Assembly: GCF_051014685.1 (NCBI RefSeq)
Contig: NW_027478959.1
Location: forward strand, 186,001 to 250,000
DNA: 64,000 bases
From: Ptiloglossa arizonensis
Taxonomy: Eukaryota > Arthropoda > Insecta > Hymenoptera > Colletidae
Direction: 5' to 3'
Positions 1-11,674 of the stretch are shown one piece after another. Position numbers and translations under genes: made by a program. Each line of letters begins with the position of its first letter. The first letter of the stretch is position 1. The notes below the pieces were generated by a model. That model saw nothing but the letters and a program-made list of their open reading frames with translations, searched no databases and was not told where the DNA came from.

Positions 1-1069
1 CGCTTGAGAAACTCAAAATTTTCGCCGTTCTGATGCTCGAAACGAATAACTAGAACGGCCTAGGGGAAAAGTACGCATACCCTTGTAATCGGGCGAGTTT
101 CTACTTTCAGATGCAACAGAAATTTTGCGGATTGGTCAATCCGTTCGCGAGATATGGCAGTTTGGAGGTAAGAAACGCTTGAGAAACTCAAAATTTGCGC
201 AGTTCTGATGCTCGAAACGAATAACTAGAACGGCCTAGGGGAAAACTACACATACCGCTGTAATCGGGCGAGTCTCTACTTTCAGATGCAACAGATATTT
301 TGCGGATTGGTCAATCCGTTCGCGAGATATGGCAGTTAGGAGGTAAGAAACGCTTGAGAAACTCAAAATTTTCGCAGTTCTGATGCTCGAAACGAGTAAC
401 TAGAACGGCCTAGGGGAAAAGTACGCATTCCGTTGTAATCGGGCGAGTTTCTACTTTCAGATGCAACAGAAATTTTGCGGATTAGTCAATCCGTTCGCGA
501 GATATGGCAGTTTGGATGTAAGAAACGCTTGAGAAACTCAAAATTTTCGCCGTTCTGATGCTCGAAACGAATAACTAGAACGGCCTAGGGGAAAAGTACG
601 CATACCGTTGTAATCGGGCGAGTTTCTACTTTCAGATGCAACCGAAATTTTGCGGATTGGTCAATCCGTTCGCGAGATATGGCAGTTTGGATGTAAGAAA
701 CGCTTGAGAAACACAAAATTTGCGCAGTTCTGATGCTCGAAACGAATAAGTAGAACGGCCTAGGGGAAAAGTGCGCACACCGTTGTAATCGGGCGAGTTT
801 CTACTTTCAGATGCAACAGAAATTTTGCGGATTGGTCAATCCGTTCGCGAGATATGGCAGTTTGGAGGTAAGAAACGCTTGAGAAGCTCAAAATTTGCGC
901 AGTTCTGATGCTCGAAACGAATAACTAGAACGGCCTAGGGGAACACTACACATACCGCTGTAATCGGGCGAGTCTCTACTTTCAGATGCAACAGAAATTT
1001 TGCGGATTGGTCAATCCGTTCGCGAGATATGGCAGTTAGGAGGTAAGAAATGCTTGAGAAACTCAAAAT
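1..1069. repeat. Left-edge monomers 1-6, mixed types
   Basis: Six monomers precede the first clear HOR. Monomers 2-4 (176-700) have the same order of variant types as 1751-2275, so they look like a diverged relative of that block shifted by nine monomers. Private changes include ACAGATATTTT in monomer 2, ACCGAAAT in monomer 4 and ATAAGTAG in monomer 5. The array clearly continues beyond the left edge. Confidence 0.8.
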
Positions 1070-2100
1070 TTTCGCAGTTCTGATGCTCGAAACGAATAAC
1101 TGGAACGGCCTAGTGGAAAACTACACATACCGCTGTAATCGGGCGAGTCTCTACTTTCAGATGCAAAAGAAATTTTGCGGATTGGTCAATCCGTTCGCGA
1201 GATATGGCAGTTTGGAGATAAGAAACGCTTGAGAAACTCAAAATTTTCGCAGTTCTGATGGTCGAAACGAATGACTAGAACGGCCTAGGGGAGAAGAACG
1301 CATACCGTTGTAATCGGGCGAGTTTCTACTTTCAGATGCAACAGAAATTTTGCGGATTGGTCAATCCGTTCGCGAGATATGGCAGTTTGGAGATAAGAAA
1401 CGCTTGAGAAACTCAAAATTTTCGCAGTTCTGATGCTCGAAACGAATGACTAGGACGGCCTCGGGGAGAAGTACGCATACCGTTGTAATCGGGCGAGTTT
1501 CTACTTTCAGATGCAACAGAAATTTTGCGGATTGGTCAATCCGTTCGCGAGATATGGCAGTTTGGAGGTAAGAAACGCTTGAGAAACTCAAAATTTTCGC
1601 AGTTCTGATGCTCGAAACGAGTAACTAGAACGGCCTAGGGGAAAAGTACGCATACCGTTGTAATCGGGCGAGTTTCTACTTTCAGATGCAACAGAAATTT
1701 TGCGGATTGGTCAATCCGTTCGCGAGATATGGCAATTTGGAGGTAAGAAACGCTTGAGAAACTCAAAATTTGCGCAGTTCTGATGCTCGAAACGAATAAC
1801 TAGAACGGCCTAGGGGAAAACTACACATACCGCTGTAATCGGGCGAGTCTCTACTTTCAGATGCAACGGAAATTTTGCGGATTGGTCAATCCGTTCGCGA
1901 GATATGGCAGTTAGGAGGTAAGAAACGCTTGAGAAACTCAAAATTTTCGCAGTTCTGATGCTCGAAACGAGTAACTAGAACGGCCTACGGGAAAAGTACG
2001 CATTCCGTTGTAATCGGGCGAGTTTCTACTTTCAGATGCAACAGAAATTTTGCGGATTAGTCAATCCGTTCGCGAGATATGGCAGTTTGGATGTAAGAAA

Positions 2101-2275
2101 CGCTTGAGAAACTCAAAATTTTCGCCGTTCTGATGCTCGAAACGAATAACTAGAACGGCCTAGGGGAAAAGTACGCATACCGTTGTAATCGGGCGAGTTT
2201 CTACTTTCAGATGCAACAGAAATTTTGCGGATTGGTCAATCCGTTCGCGAGATATGGCAGTTTGGAGGTAAGAAA
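2101..2275. repeat. Reference monomer, close to the apparent consensus
   Basis: Used here as the numbering standard (1-175). Landmarks: dyad TTGAG-AAA-CTCAA at 4-16; AAAATTTT at 15-22; AvrII-type CCTAGG at 59-64; a highly variable block at 62-83; AAATTTT at 120-126; dyad CGGATTG-GT-CAATCCG at 128-143; NruI-type TCGCGA at 145-150; a second variable block at 161-169. Stretches that look nearly invariant across the array are 1-12, 28-45, 84-96, 104-130 and 139-155. By hand count it has 33 C, 45 G and 14 CpG (about 45% GC). The start point is arbitrary, since any phase of a tandem repeat is equivalent. Confidence 0.9.
2104..2116. other. Example of the second short dyad, TTGAG-AAA-CTCAA
   Basis: Inverted repeat with 5-bp arms and a 3-base centre at monomer positions 4-16, kept in most monomers. 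In AACAC-type monomers (T13 to A) and in GAAGCTC types one arm or the centre is altered. It sits about 50 bp downstream of the previous monomer's 16-bp dyad across the monomer joint. Confidence 0.75.
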
Positions 2276-2752
2276 CGCTTGAGAAACACAAAATTTGCGC
2301 AGTTCTGATGCTCGAAACGAATAACTAGAACGGCCTAGGGGAAAAGTACGCATTCCGTTGTAATCGGGCGAGCTTCTACTTTCAGATGCAACAGAAATTT
2401 TGCGGATTAGTCAATCCGTTCGCGAGATATGACAGTTTGGATGTAAGAAACGCTTGAGAAACTCAAAATTTGCGCAGTTCTGATGCTCGAAACGAATAAC
2501 TAGACCGGCCTAGGGGAAAAGTACAACTACCGTTGTAATCGGGCGAGTTTCTACTTTCAGATGCAACAGAAATTTTGCGGATTGGTCAATCCGTTCGCGA
2601 GATATGGCAGCTTGGATGTAAGAAACGCTTGAGAAACTCAAAATTTTCGTAGTTCTGATGCTCGAAACGAATAACTAGAACGGCCTAGGGGAAAACTACA
2701 ACTACCGTTGTAATCGGGCGAGTTTCCACTTTCAGATGCTACAGAAATTTTG

Positions 2753-2768
2753 CGGATTGATCAATCCG
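2753..2768. other. Example of the perfect 16-bp palindrome in CTACAACTAC-type monomers
   Basis: CGGATTGATCAATCCG is fully self-complementary, with a TGATCA centre. In most monomers the same place (positions 128-143) reads CGGATTGGTCAATCCG: 7-bp arms around a GT centre. Other monomer types break the symmetry, with ATTAGTC, ATCGGTC or ATAGGTC. The perfect form travels with CTACAACTAC, GTTTCCAC and GGAGATA. A protein-binding or cruciform role is possible but not shown. Confidence 0.8.
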
Positions 2769-3835
2769 TTCGCGAGATATGGCAGTTTGGAGATAAGAAA
2801 CGCTTGAGAAGCTCAAAATTTTCGTAGTTCTGATGCTCGAAACGAATAACTAGAACGGCCTAGGGGAAAACTACAACTACCGTTGTAATCGGGCGAGTTT
2901 CCACTTTCAGATGCAACAGAAATTTTGCGGATTGATCAATCCGTTCGCGAGATATGGCAGTTTGGAGATAAGAAACGCTTGAGAAACTCAAAATTTACGC
3001 AGTTCTGATGCTCGAAACGAATAACTAGAACGGCCTAGGGGAAAAGTGCGCATACCGTTGTCATCGGGCGACTTTCTACTTTCAGATGCAACAGAAATTT
3101 TGCGGATCGGTCAATCCGTTCGCGAGATATGGCAGTTTGGATGTAAGAAACGCTTGAGAAACTCAAAATTTTCGCAGTTCTGATGCTCGAAACGAATAAC
3201 TGGAACGGCCTAGTGGAAAACTACACATACCGCTGTAATCGGGCGAGTCTCTACTTTCAGATGCAACAGAAATTTTGCGGATTGGTCAATCCGTTCGCGA
3301 GATATGGCAGTTTGGAGGTAAGAAACGCTTGAGAAACTCAAAATTTTCGCAGTTCTGATGGTCGAAACGAATGACTAGAACGGCCTAGGGGAGAAGAACG
3401 CATGCCGTTGTAATCGGGCGAGTTTCTGCTTTCAGATGCAACAGAAATTTTGCGGATTGGTCAATCCGTTCGCGAGATATGGCAGTTTGGAGATAAGAAA
3501 CGCTTGAGAAACTCAAAATTTTCGCAGTTCTGATGCTCGAAACGAATGACTAGGACGGCCTCGGGGAGAAGTACGCATACCGTTGTAATCGGGCGAGTTT
3601 CTACTTTCAGATGCAACAGAAATTTTGCGGATTGGTCAATCCGTTCGCGAGATATGGCAATTTGGAGGTAAGAAACGCTTGAGAAACTCAAAATTTGCGC
3701 AGTTCTGATGCTCGAAACGAATAACTAGAACGGCCTAGGGGAAAACTACACATACCGCTGTAATCGGGCGAGTCTCTACTTTCAGATGCAACGGAAATTT
3801 TGCGGATTGGTCAATCCGTTCGCGAGATATGGCAG

Positions 3836-5935
3836 TTAGGAGGTAAGAAACGCTTGAGAAACTCAAAATTTTCGCAGTTCTGATGCTCGAAACGAGTAAC
3901 TAGAACGGCCTACGGGAAAAGTACGCATTCCGTTGTAATCGGGCGAGTTTCTACTTTCAGATGCAACAGAAATTTTGCGGATTAGTCAATCCGTTCGCGA
4001 GATATGGCAGTTTGGATGTAAGAAACGCTTGAGAAACTCAAAATTTTCGCCGTTCTGATGCTCGAAACGAATAACTAGAACGGCCTAGGGGAAAAGTACG
4101 CATACCGTTGTAATCGGGCGAGTTTCTACTTTCAGATGCAACAGAAATTTTGCGGATTGGTCAATCCGTTCGCGAGATATGGCAGTTTGGAGGTAAGAAA
4201 CGCTTGAGAAACACAAAATTTGCGCAGTTCTGATGCTCGAAACGAATAACTAGAACGGCCTAGGGGAAAAGTACGCATTCCGTTGTAATCGGGCGAGCTT
4301 CTACTTTCAGATGCAACAGAAATTTTGCGGATTAGTCAATCCGTTCGCGAGATATGACAGTTTGGATGTAAGAAACGCTTGAGAAACTCAAAATTTGCGC
4401 AGTTCTGATGCTCGAAACGAATAACTAGACCGGCCTAGGGGAAAAGTACAACTACCGTTGTAATCGGGCGAGTTTCTACTTTCAGATGCAACAGAAATTT
4501 TGCGGATTGGTCAATCCGTTCGCGAGATATGGCAGCTTGGATGTAAGAAACGCTTGAGAAACTCAAAATTTTCGTAGTTCTGATGCTCGAAACGAATAAC
4601 TAGAACGGCCTAGGGGAAAACTACAACTACCGTTGTAATCGGGCGAGTTTCCACTTTCAGATGCAACAGAAATTTTACGGATTGATCAATCCGTTCGCGA
4701 GATATGGCAGTTTGGAGATAAGAAACGCTTGAGAAGCTCAAAATTTTCGTAGTTCTGATGCTCGAAACGAATAACTAGAACGGCCTAGGGGAAAACTACA
4801 ACTACCGTTGTAATCGGGCGAGTTTCCACTTTCAGATGCAACAGAAATTTTGCGGATTGATCAATCCGTTCGCGAGATATGGCAGTTAGGAGGTAAGAAA
4901 CGCTTGAGAAACTCAAAATTTTCGCAGTTCTGATGCTCGAAACGAGTAACTAGAACGGCCTACGGGAAAAGTACGCATTCCGTTGTAATCGGGCGAGTTT
5001 CTACTTTCAGATGCAACAGAAATTTTGCGGATTAGTCAATCCGTTCGCGAGATATGGCAGTTTGGATGTAAGAAACGCTTGAGAAACTCAAAATTTTCGC
5101 CGTTCTGATGCTCGAAACGAATAACTAGAACGGCCTAGGGGAAAAGTACGCATACCGTTGTAATCGGGCGAGTTTCTACTTTCAGATGCAACAGAAATTT
5201 TGCGGATTGGTCAATCCGTTCGCGAGATATGGCAGTTTGGAGGTAAGAAACGCTTGAGAAACACAAAATTTGCGCAGTTCTGATGCTCGAAACGAATAAC
5301 TAGAACGGCCTAGGGGAAAAGTACGCATTCCGTTGTAATCGGGCGAGCTTCTACTTTCAGATGCAACAGAAATTTTGCGGATTAGTCAATCCGTTCGCGA
5401 GATATGACAGTTTGGATGTAAGAAACGCTTGAGAAACTCAAAATTTGCGCAGTTCTGATGCTCGAAACGAATAACTAGACCGGCCTAGGGGAAAAGTACA
5501 ACTACCGTTGTAATCGGGCGAGTTTCTACTTTCAGATGCAACAGAAATTTTGCGGATTGGTCAATCCGTTCGCGAGATATGGCAGCTTGGATGTAAGAAA
5601 CGCTTGAGAAACTCAAAATTTTCGTAGTTCTGATGCTCGAAACGAATAACTAGAACGGCCTAGGGGAAAACTACAACTACCGTTGTAATCGGGCGAGTTT
5701 CCACTTTCAGATGCAACAGAAATTTTGCGGATTGATCAATCCGTTCGCGAGATATGGCAGTTTGGAGATAAGAAACGCTTGAGAAGCTCAAAATTTTCGT
5801 AGTTCTGATGCTCGAAACGAATAACTAGAACGGCCTAGGGGAAAACTACAACTACCGTTGTAATCGGGCGAGTTTCCACTTTCAGATGCAACAGAAATTT
5901 TGCGGATTGATCAATCCGTTCGCGAGATATGGCAG
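3836..5935. repeat. Tandem duplication of a 6-mer (1050 bp) inside copy B
   Basis: About 3836-4885 recurs immediately at 4886-5935. Shared variants at a shift of exactly 1050 include the TTAGGAGG start, TACGGG, the GACAGTTTGG monomer end, AGACCGGCC and GCAGCTTGG. One private difference is TTTTACGG near 4675 against TTTTGCGG in the second copy. The equivalent part of copy A is not duplicated, so this event postdates the 12-mer duplication. Confidence 0.8.
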
Positions 5936-6630
5936 TTTGGAGATAAGAAACGCTTGAGAAACTCAAAATTTACGCAGTTCTGATGCTCGAAACGAATAAC
6001 TAGAACGGCCTAGGGGAAAAGTGCGCATACCGTTGTCATCGGGCGACTTTCTACTTTCAGATGCAACAGAAATTTTGCGGATCGGTCAATCCGTTCGCGA
6101 GATATGGCAGTTTGGATGTAAGAAACGCTTGAGAAACTCAAAATTTTCGCAGTTCTGATGCTCGAAACGAATAACTGGAACGGCCTAGTGGAAAACTACA
6201 CATACCGCTGTAATCGGGCGAGACTCTACTTTCAGATGCAACAGAAATTTTGCGGATTGGTCAATCCGTTCGCGAGATATGGCAGTTTGGAGGTAAGAAA
6301 CGCTTGAGAAACTCAAAATTTTCGCAGTTCTGATGGTCGAAACGAATGACTAGAACGGCCTAGGGGAGAAGAACGCATGCCGTTGTAATCGGGCGAGTTT
6401 CTGCTTTCAGATGCAACAGAAATTTTGCGGATTGGTCAATCCGTTCGCGAGATATGGCAGTTTGGAGATAAGAAACGCTTGAGAAACTCAAAATTTTCGC
6501 AGTTCTGATGCTCGAAACGAATGACTAGGACGGCCTCGGGGAGAAGTACGCATACCGTTGTAATCGGGCGAGTTTCTACTTTCAGATGCAACAGAAATTT
6601 TGCGGATTGGTCAATCCGTTCGTGAGATAT

Positions 6631-8174
6631 GGCAGTTTGGAGGTAAGAAACGCTTGAGAAACTCAAAATTTTCGCCGTTCTGATGCTCGAAACGAATAAC
6701 TAGAACGGCCTAGGGGAAAAGTACGCATACCGTTGTAATCGGGCGAGTTTCTACTTTCAGATGCAACAGAAATTTTGCGGATTGGTCAATCCGTTCGCGA
6801 GATATGGCAGTTTGGAGGTATGAAACGCTTGAGAAACACAAAATTTGCGCAGTTCTGATGCTCGAAACGAATAACTAGAACGGCCTAGGGGAAAAGTACG
6901 CATTCCGTTGTAATCGGGCGAGCTTCTACTTTCAGATGCAACAGAAATTTTGCGGATTAGTCAATCCGTTCGCGAGATATGACAGTTTGGAGGTAAGAAA
7001 CGCTTGAGAAACTCAAAATTTTCGCAGTTCTGATGCTCGAAACGAGTAACTAGAACGGCCTAGGGGAAAAGTACGCATACCGTTGTAATCGGGCGAGTTT
7101 CTACTTTCAGATGCAACTGAGATTTTGCGGATTAGTCAATCCGTTCGCGAGATATAGCAGTTTGGAGGTAAGAAACGCTTGAGAAACTCAAAATTTTCGC
7201 CGTTCTGATGCTCGAAACGAATAACTAGAACGGCCTAGGGGAAAAGTACGCATACCGTTGTAATCGGGCGAGTTTCTACTTTCAGATGCAACAGAAATTT
7301 TGCGGATTGGTCAATCCGTTCGCGAGATATGGCAATTTGGAGGTAAGAAACGCTTGAGAAACTCAAAATTTGCGCAGTTCTGATGCTCGAAACGAATAAC
7401 TAGAACGGCCTAGGGGAAAACTACACATACCGCTGTAATCGGGCGAGTCTCTACTTTCAGATGCAACGGAAATTTTGCGGATTGGTCAATCCGTTCGCGA
7501 GATATGGCAGTTAGGAGGTAAGAAACGCTTGAGAAACTCAAAATTTTCGCAGTTCTGATGCTCGAAACGAGTAACTAGAACGGCCTACGGGAAAAGTACG
7601 CATTCCGTTGTAATCGGGCGAGTTTCTACTTTCAGATGCAACAGAAATTTTGCGGATTAGTCAATCCGTTCGCGAGATATGGCAGTTTGGATGTAAGAAA
7701 CGCTTGAGAAACTCAAAATTTGCGCAGTTCTGATGCTCGAAACGAATAACTAGACCGGCCTAGGGGAAAAGTACAACTACCGTTGTAATCGGGCGAGTTT
7801 CTACTTTCAGATGCAACAGAAATTTTGCGGATTGATCAATCCGTTCGCGAGATATGGCAGTTTGGAGATAAGAAACGCTTGAGAAACTCAAAATTTACGC
7901 AGTTCTGATGCTCGAAACGAATAACTAGAACGGCCTAGGGGAAAACTACACATACCGCTGTAATCGGGCGAGTCTCTACTTTCAGATGCAACGGAAATTT
8001 TGCGGATTGGTCAATCCGTTCGCGAGATATGGCAGCTTGGATGTAAGAAACGCTTGAGAAACTCAAAATTTTCGTAGTTCTGATGCTCGAAACGAATAAC
8101 TAGAACGGCCTAGGGGAAAACTACAACTACCGTTGTAATCGGGCGAGTTTCCACTTTCAGATGCAACAGAAATT
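6631..8174. repeat. Mosaic stretch between HOR blocks
   Basis: This stretch is assembled from blocks seen elsewhere. The monomers around 7331-7715 match 3656-4040 at a shift of 3675 bp (21 monomers), sharing GGCAATTTGG and ACGGAAAT. From about 8041 the array matches 5591 onward at a shift of 2450 bp (14 monomers), through the marker monomer at 8626. It reads as recombination product, with no non-satellite sequence. Confidence 0.7.
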
Positions 8175-11100
8175 TTGCGGATTGATCAATCCGTTCGCGA
8201 GATATGGCAGTTTGGAGATAAGAAACGCTTGAGAAGCTCAAAATTTTCGTAGTTCTGATGCTCGAAACGAATAACTAGAACGGCCTAGGGGAAAACTACA
8301 ACTACCGTTGTAATCGGGCGAGTTTCCACTTTCAGATGCAACAGAAATTTTGCGGATTGATCAATCCGTTCGCGAGATATGGCAGTTTGGAGATAAGAAA
8401 CGCTTGAGAAACTCAAAATTTACGCAGTTCTGATGCTCGAAACGAATAACTAGAACGGCCTAGGGGAAAAGTGCGCATACCGTTGTCATCGGGCGACTTT
8501 CTACTTTCAGATGCAACAGAAATTTTGCGGATCGGTCAATCCGTTCGCGAGATATGGCAGTTTGGATGTAAGAAACGCTTGAGAAACTCAAAATTTTCGC
8601 AGTTCTGATGCTCGAAACGAATAACTGGAACGGCCTAGTGGAAAACTACACATACCGCTGTAATCGGGCGAGTCTCTACTTTCAGATGCAACAGAAATTT
8701 TGCGGATTGGTCAATCCGTTCGCGAGATATGGCAGTTTGGAGGTAAGAAACGCTTGAGAAACTCAAAATTTTCGCAGTTCTGATGGTCGAAACGAATGAC
8801 TAGAACGGCCTAGGGGAGAAGAACGCATGCCGTTGTAATCGGGCGAGTTTCTGCTTTCAGATGCAACAGAAATTTTGCGGATTGGTCAATCCGTTCGCGA
8901 GATATGGCAGTTTGGAGATAAGAAACGCTTGAGAAACTCAAAATTTTCGCAGTTCTGATGCTCGAAACGAATGACTAGGACGGCCTCGGGGAGAAGTACG
9001 CATACCGTTGTAATCGGGCGAGTTTCTACTTTCAGATGCAACAGAAATTTTGCGGATTGGTCAATCCGTTCGTGAGATATGGCAGTTTGGAGATAAGAAA
9101 CGCTTGAGAAACTCAAAATTTTCGCAGTTCTGATGCTCGAAACGAATGACTAGGACGGCCTCGGGGAGAAGTACGCATACCGTTGTAATCGGGCGAGTTT
9201 CTACTTTCAGATGCAACAGAAATTTTGCGGATTGGTCAATCCGTTCGCGAGATATGGCCGTTTGGATGTGAGACACGCTTGAGAAACTCAAAATTTGCGC
9301 AGTTCTGATGCTCGAAACGAATAACTAGAACGGCCTAGGTGAAAACTACACATACCGCTGTAATCGGGAGAGTCTCTACTTTCAGATGCAACAGAAATTT
9401 TGCGGATTGGTCAATCCGTTCGCGAGATATGGCAGTTAGGAGGTAAGAAACGCTTGAGAAACTCAAAATTTTCGCCGTTCTGATGCTCGAAACGAATAAC
9501 TAGAACGGCCTAGGGGAAAAGTACGCATACCGTTGTAATCAGGCGAGATTCTACTTTCAGACGCAACAGAAATTTTGCGGATTAGTCAATCCGTTCGCGA
9601 GATATGGCAGTTTGGATGTAAGAAACGCTTGAGAAACTCAAAATTTTCGCCGTTCTGATGCTCGAAACGAATAACTAGAACGGCCTAGGGGAAAAGTACG
9701 CATACCGTTGTAATCGGGCGAGTTTCTACTTTCAGATGCAACAGAAACTTTGCGGATTGGTCAATCCGTTCGCGAGATATGGCAGTTTGGAGGTAAGAAA
9801 CGCTTGAGAAACACAAAATTTGCGCAGTTCTGATGCTCGAAACGAATAACTAGAACGGCCTAAGGGAAAAGTACGCATTCCGTTGTAATCGGGCGAGCTT
9901 CTACTTTCAGATGCAACAGAAATTTTGCGGATTAGTCAATCCGTTCGCGAGATATGGCAGTTTGGAGGTAAGAAACGCTTGAGAAACTCAAAATTTGCGC
10001 AGTTCTGATGCTCGAAACGAATAACTAGAACGGCCTAGGGGAAAAGTACGCATACCGTTGTAATCGGGCGAGTTTCTACTTTCAGATGCAACAGAAATTT
10101 TGCGGATCGGTCAATCCGTTCGCGAGATATGGCAGTTTGGATGTAAGAAACGCTTGAGAAACTCAAAATTTTCGCAGTTCTGATGCTCGAAACGAATAAC
10201 TAGAACGGCCTAGGGGAAAACTACAACTACCGTTGTAATCGGGCGAGTTTCCACTTTCAGATGCAACAGAAATTTTGCGGATTGATCAATCCGTTCGCGA
10301 GATATGGCAGTTTGGAGATAAGAAACGCTTGAGAAACTCAAAATTTTCGCAGTTCTGATGCTCGAAACGAATAACTAGAACGGCCTAGGGGAAAAGTGCG
10401 CATACCGTTTTCATCGGGCGAGTTTCTACTTTCAGATGCAACAGAGATTTTGCGGATTAGTCAATCCGTTCGCGAGATATAGCAGTTTGGAGGTAAGAAA
10501 CGCTTGAGAAACTCAAAATTTTCGCCCTTCTGATGCTCGAAACGAATAACTAGAACGGCCTAGGGGAAAAGTACGCATACCGTTGTAATCGGGCGAGTTT
10601 CTACTTTCAGATGCAACAGAAATTTTGCGGATTGGTCAATCCGTTCGCGAGATATGGCAGTTTGGAGGTAAGAAACGCTTGAGAAACTCAAAATTTGCGC
10701 AGTTCTGATGGTCGAAACGATTGACTAGAACGGCCTAGGGGAGAAGAACGCATACCGTTGTAATCGGGCGAGTTTCTACTTTCAGATGCAACAGAAATTT
10801 TGCGGATTGGTCAATCCGTTCGCGAGATATGGCAGTTTGGATATAAGAAACGCTTGAGAAACTCAAAATTTTCGCAGTTCTGATGCTCGAAACGAATGAC
10901 TAGGACGGCCTCGGGGAGAAGTACGCATACCGTTGTAATCGGGCGAGTTTCTACTTTCAGATGCACCAGAAATTTTGCGGATTGGTCAATCCGTTCGCGA
11001 GATATGGCCGTTTGGATGTAAGACACGCTTGAGAAACTAAAAATTTTCGCAGTTCTGATGCTCGAAACGAATAACTAGAACGGCCTAGGGGAAAAGTACG

Positions 11101-11674
11101 CATACCGTTGTAATCGGGCGAGTTTCTATTTTCAGATGCAACAGAAATTTTGCGGATTGGTCAATCCGTTCGCGAGATATGGCAGTTTGGATGTAAGAAA
11201 CGCTTGAGAAACTCAAAATTTTCGCAGTTCTGATGCTCGAAACGAATAACTAGAACGGCCTACGGGAAAACTACAACTACCGTTGTAATCGGGCGAGTTT
11301 CCACTTTCAGATGCAACAGAAATTTTGCGGATTGATCAATCCGTTCGCGAGATATGGCAGTTTGGAGATAAGAAACGCTTGAGAAACTCAAAATTTTCGC
11401 AGTTCTGATGCTCGAAACGAGTAACTAGAACGGCCTAGGGGAAAAGTACGCATACCGTTGTAATCGGGCGAGTTTCTACTTTCAGATGCAACAGAGATTT
11501 TGCGGATTAGTCAATCCGTTCGCGAGATATAGCAGTTTGGAGGTAAGAAACGCTTGAGAAACTCAAAATTTTCGCCCTTCTGATGCTCGAAACGAATAAC
11601 TAGAACGGCCTAGGGGAAAAGTACGCATACCGTTGTAATCGGGCGAGTTTCTACTTTCAGATGCAACAGAAATT
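8175..11674. repeat. 20-mer HOR, copy 1 (3500 bp)
   Basis: Matches the directly following 3500 bp at a shift of exactly 20 monomers. Shared landmarks include TTCGCCCTTC (10521 and 14021), GTTTTCATC (about 10409 and 13909), the two consecutive TAGGAC/TCGGGG monomers (8926 and 9101 starts) and GGCCGTTTGG with AGACACG. By eye I count about ten base differences between copies, for example GGGAGAG at 9367 against GGGCGAG. Boundaries were set where flanking matches fail. Confidence 0.85.

Larger units (their letters stand above)
1070..6630. repeat. HOR block: 12-mer, then 11-mer plus internal 6-mer, then start of a third copy
   Basis: The TGGAAC/TAGTGG marker monomer opens each copy, at 1101, 3201 and 6176. 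Copy A matches copy B at a shift of 2100 bp (12 monomers) up to about 1725, then at 1925 bp (11 monomers). The shared rare variants GGCAATTTGG (1731 and 3656), ACGGAAAT (1866 and 3791) and AGACCGGCC (2506 and 4431) fix that second shift. Copy B has therefore lost one monomer near 3650. Sequence from about 2961-3655 recurs at 5936-6630 at a shift of 2975 bp (17 monomers), which equals 11 plus the 6-monomer duplication inside copy B. Confidence 0.82.

Noticed and set aside
1038..1232. 60-codon plus-strand frame with AGGAGG upstream of an ATG, resembling a bacterial ribosome site
   Set aside because: AGGAGG is part of the ordinary monomer end, and the ATG comes from one C to T change at monomer position 1. 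The rest is normal satellite in this reading frame. The setting is a eukaryotic satellite, so a bacterial signal has no meaning here.
2159..2164. CCTAGG and TCGCGA palindromes as regulatory sites
   Set aside because: Six-base palindromes are expected by chance in 175 bp, and CCTAGG is frequently mutated (TACGGG, TAGTGG, TCGGGG). No further evidence for a site.
2115..2235. Possible internal duplication of the monomer (AAAATTTTCGC near 15 and GAAATTTTGCG near 119)
   Set aside because: Similarity is limited to the A/T tract and one CG. Flanks do not align, so an origin from a shorter subrepeat is not supported.
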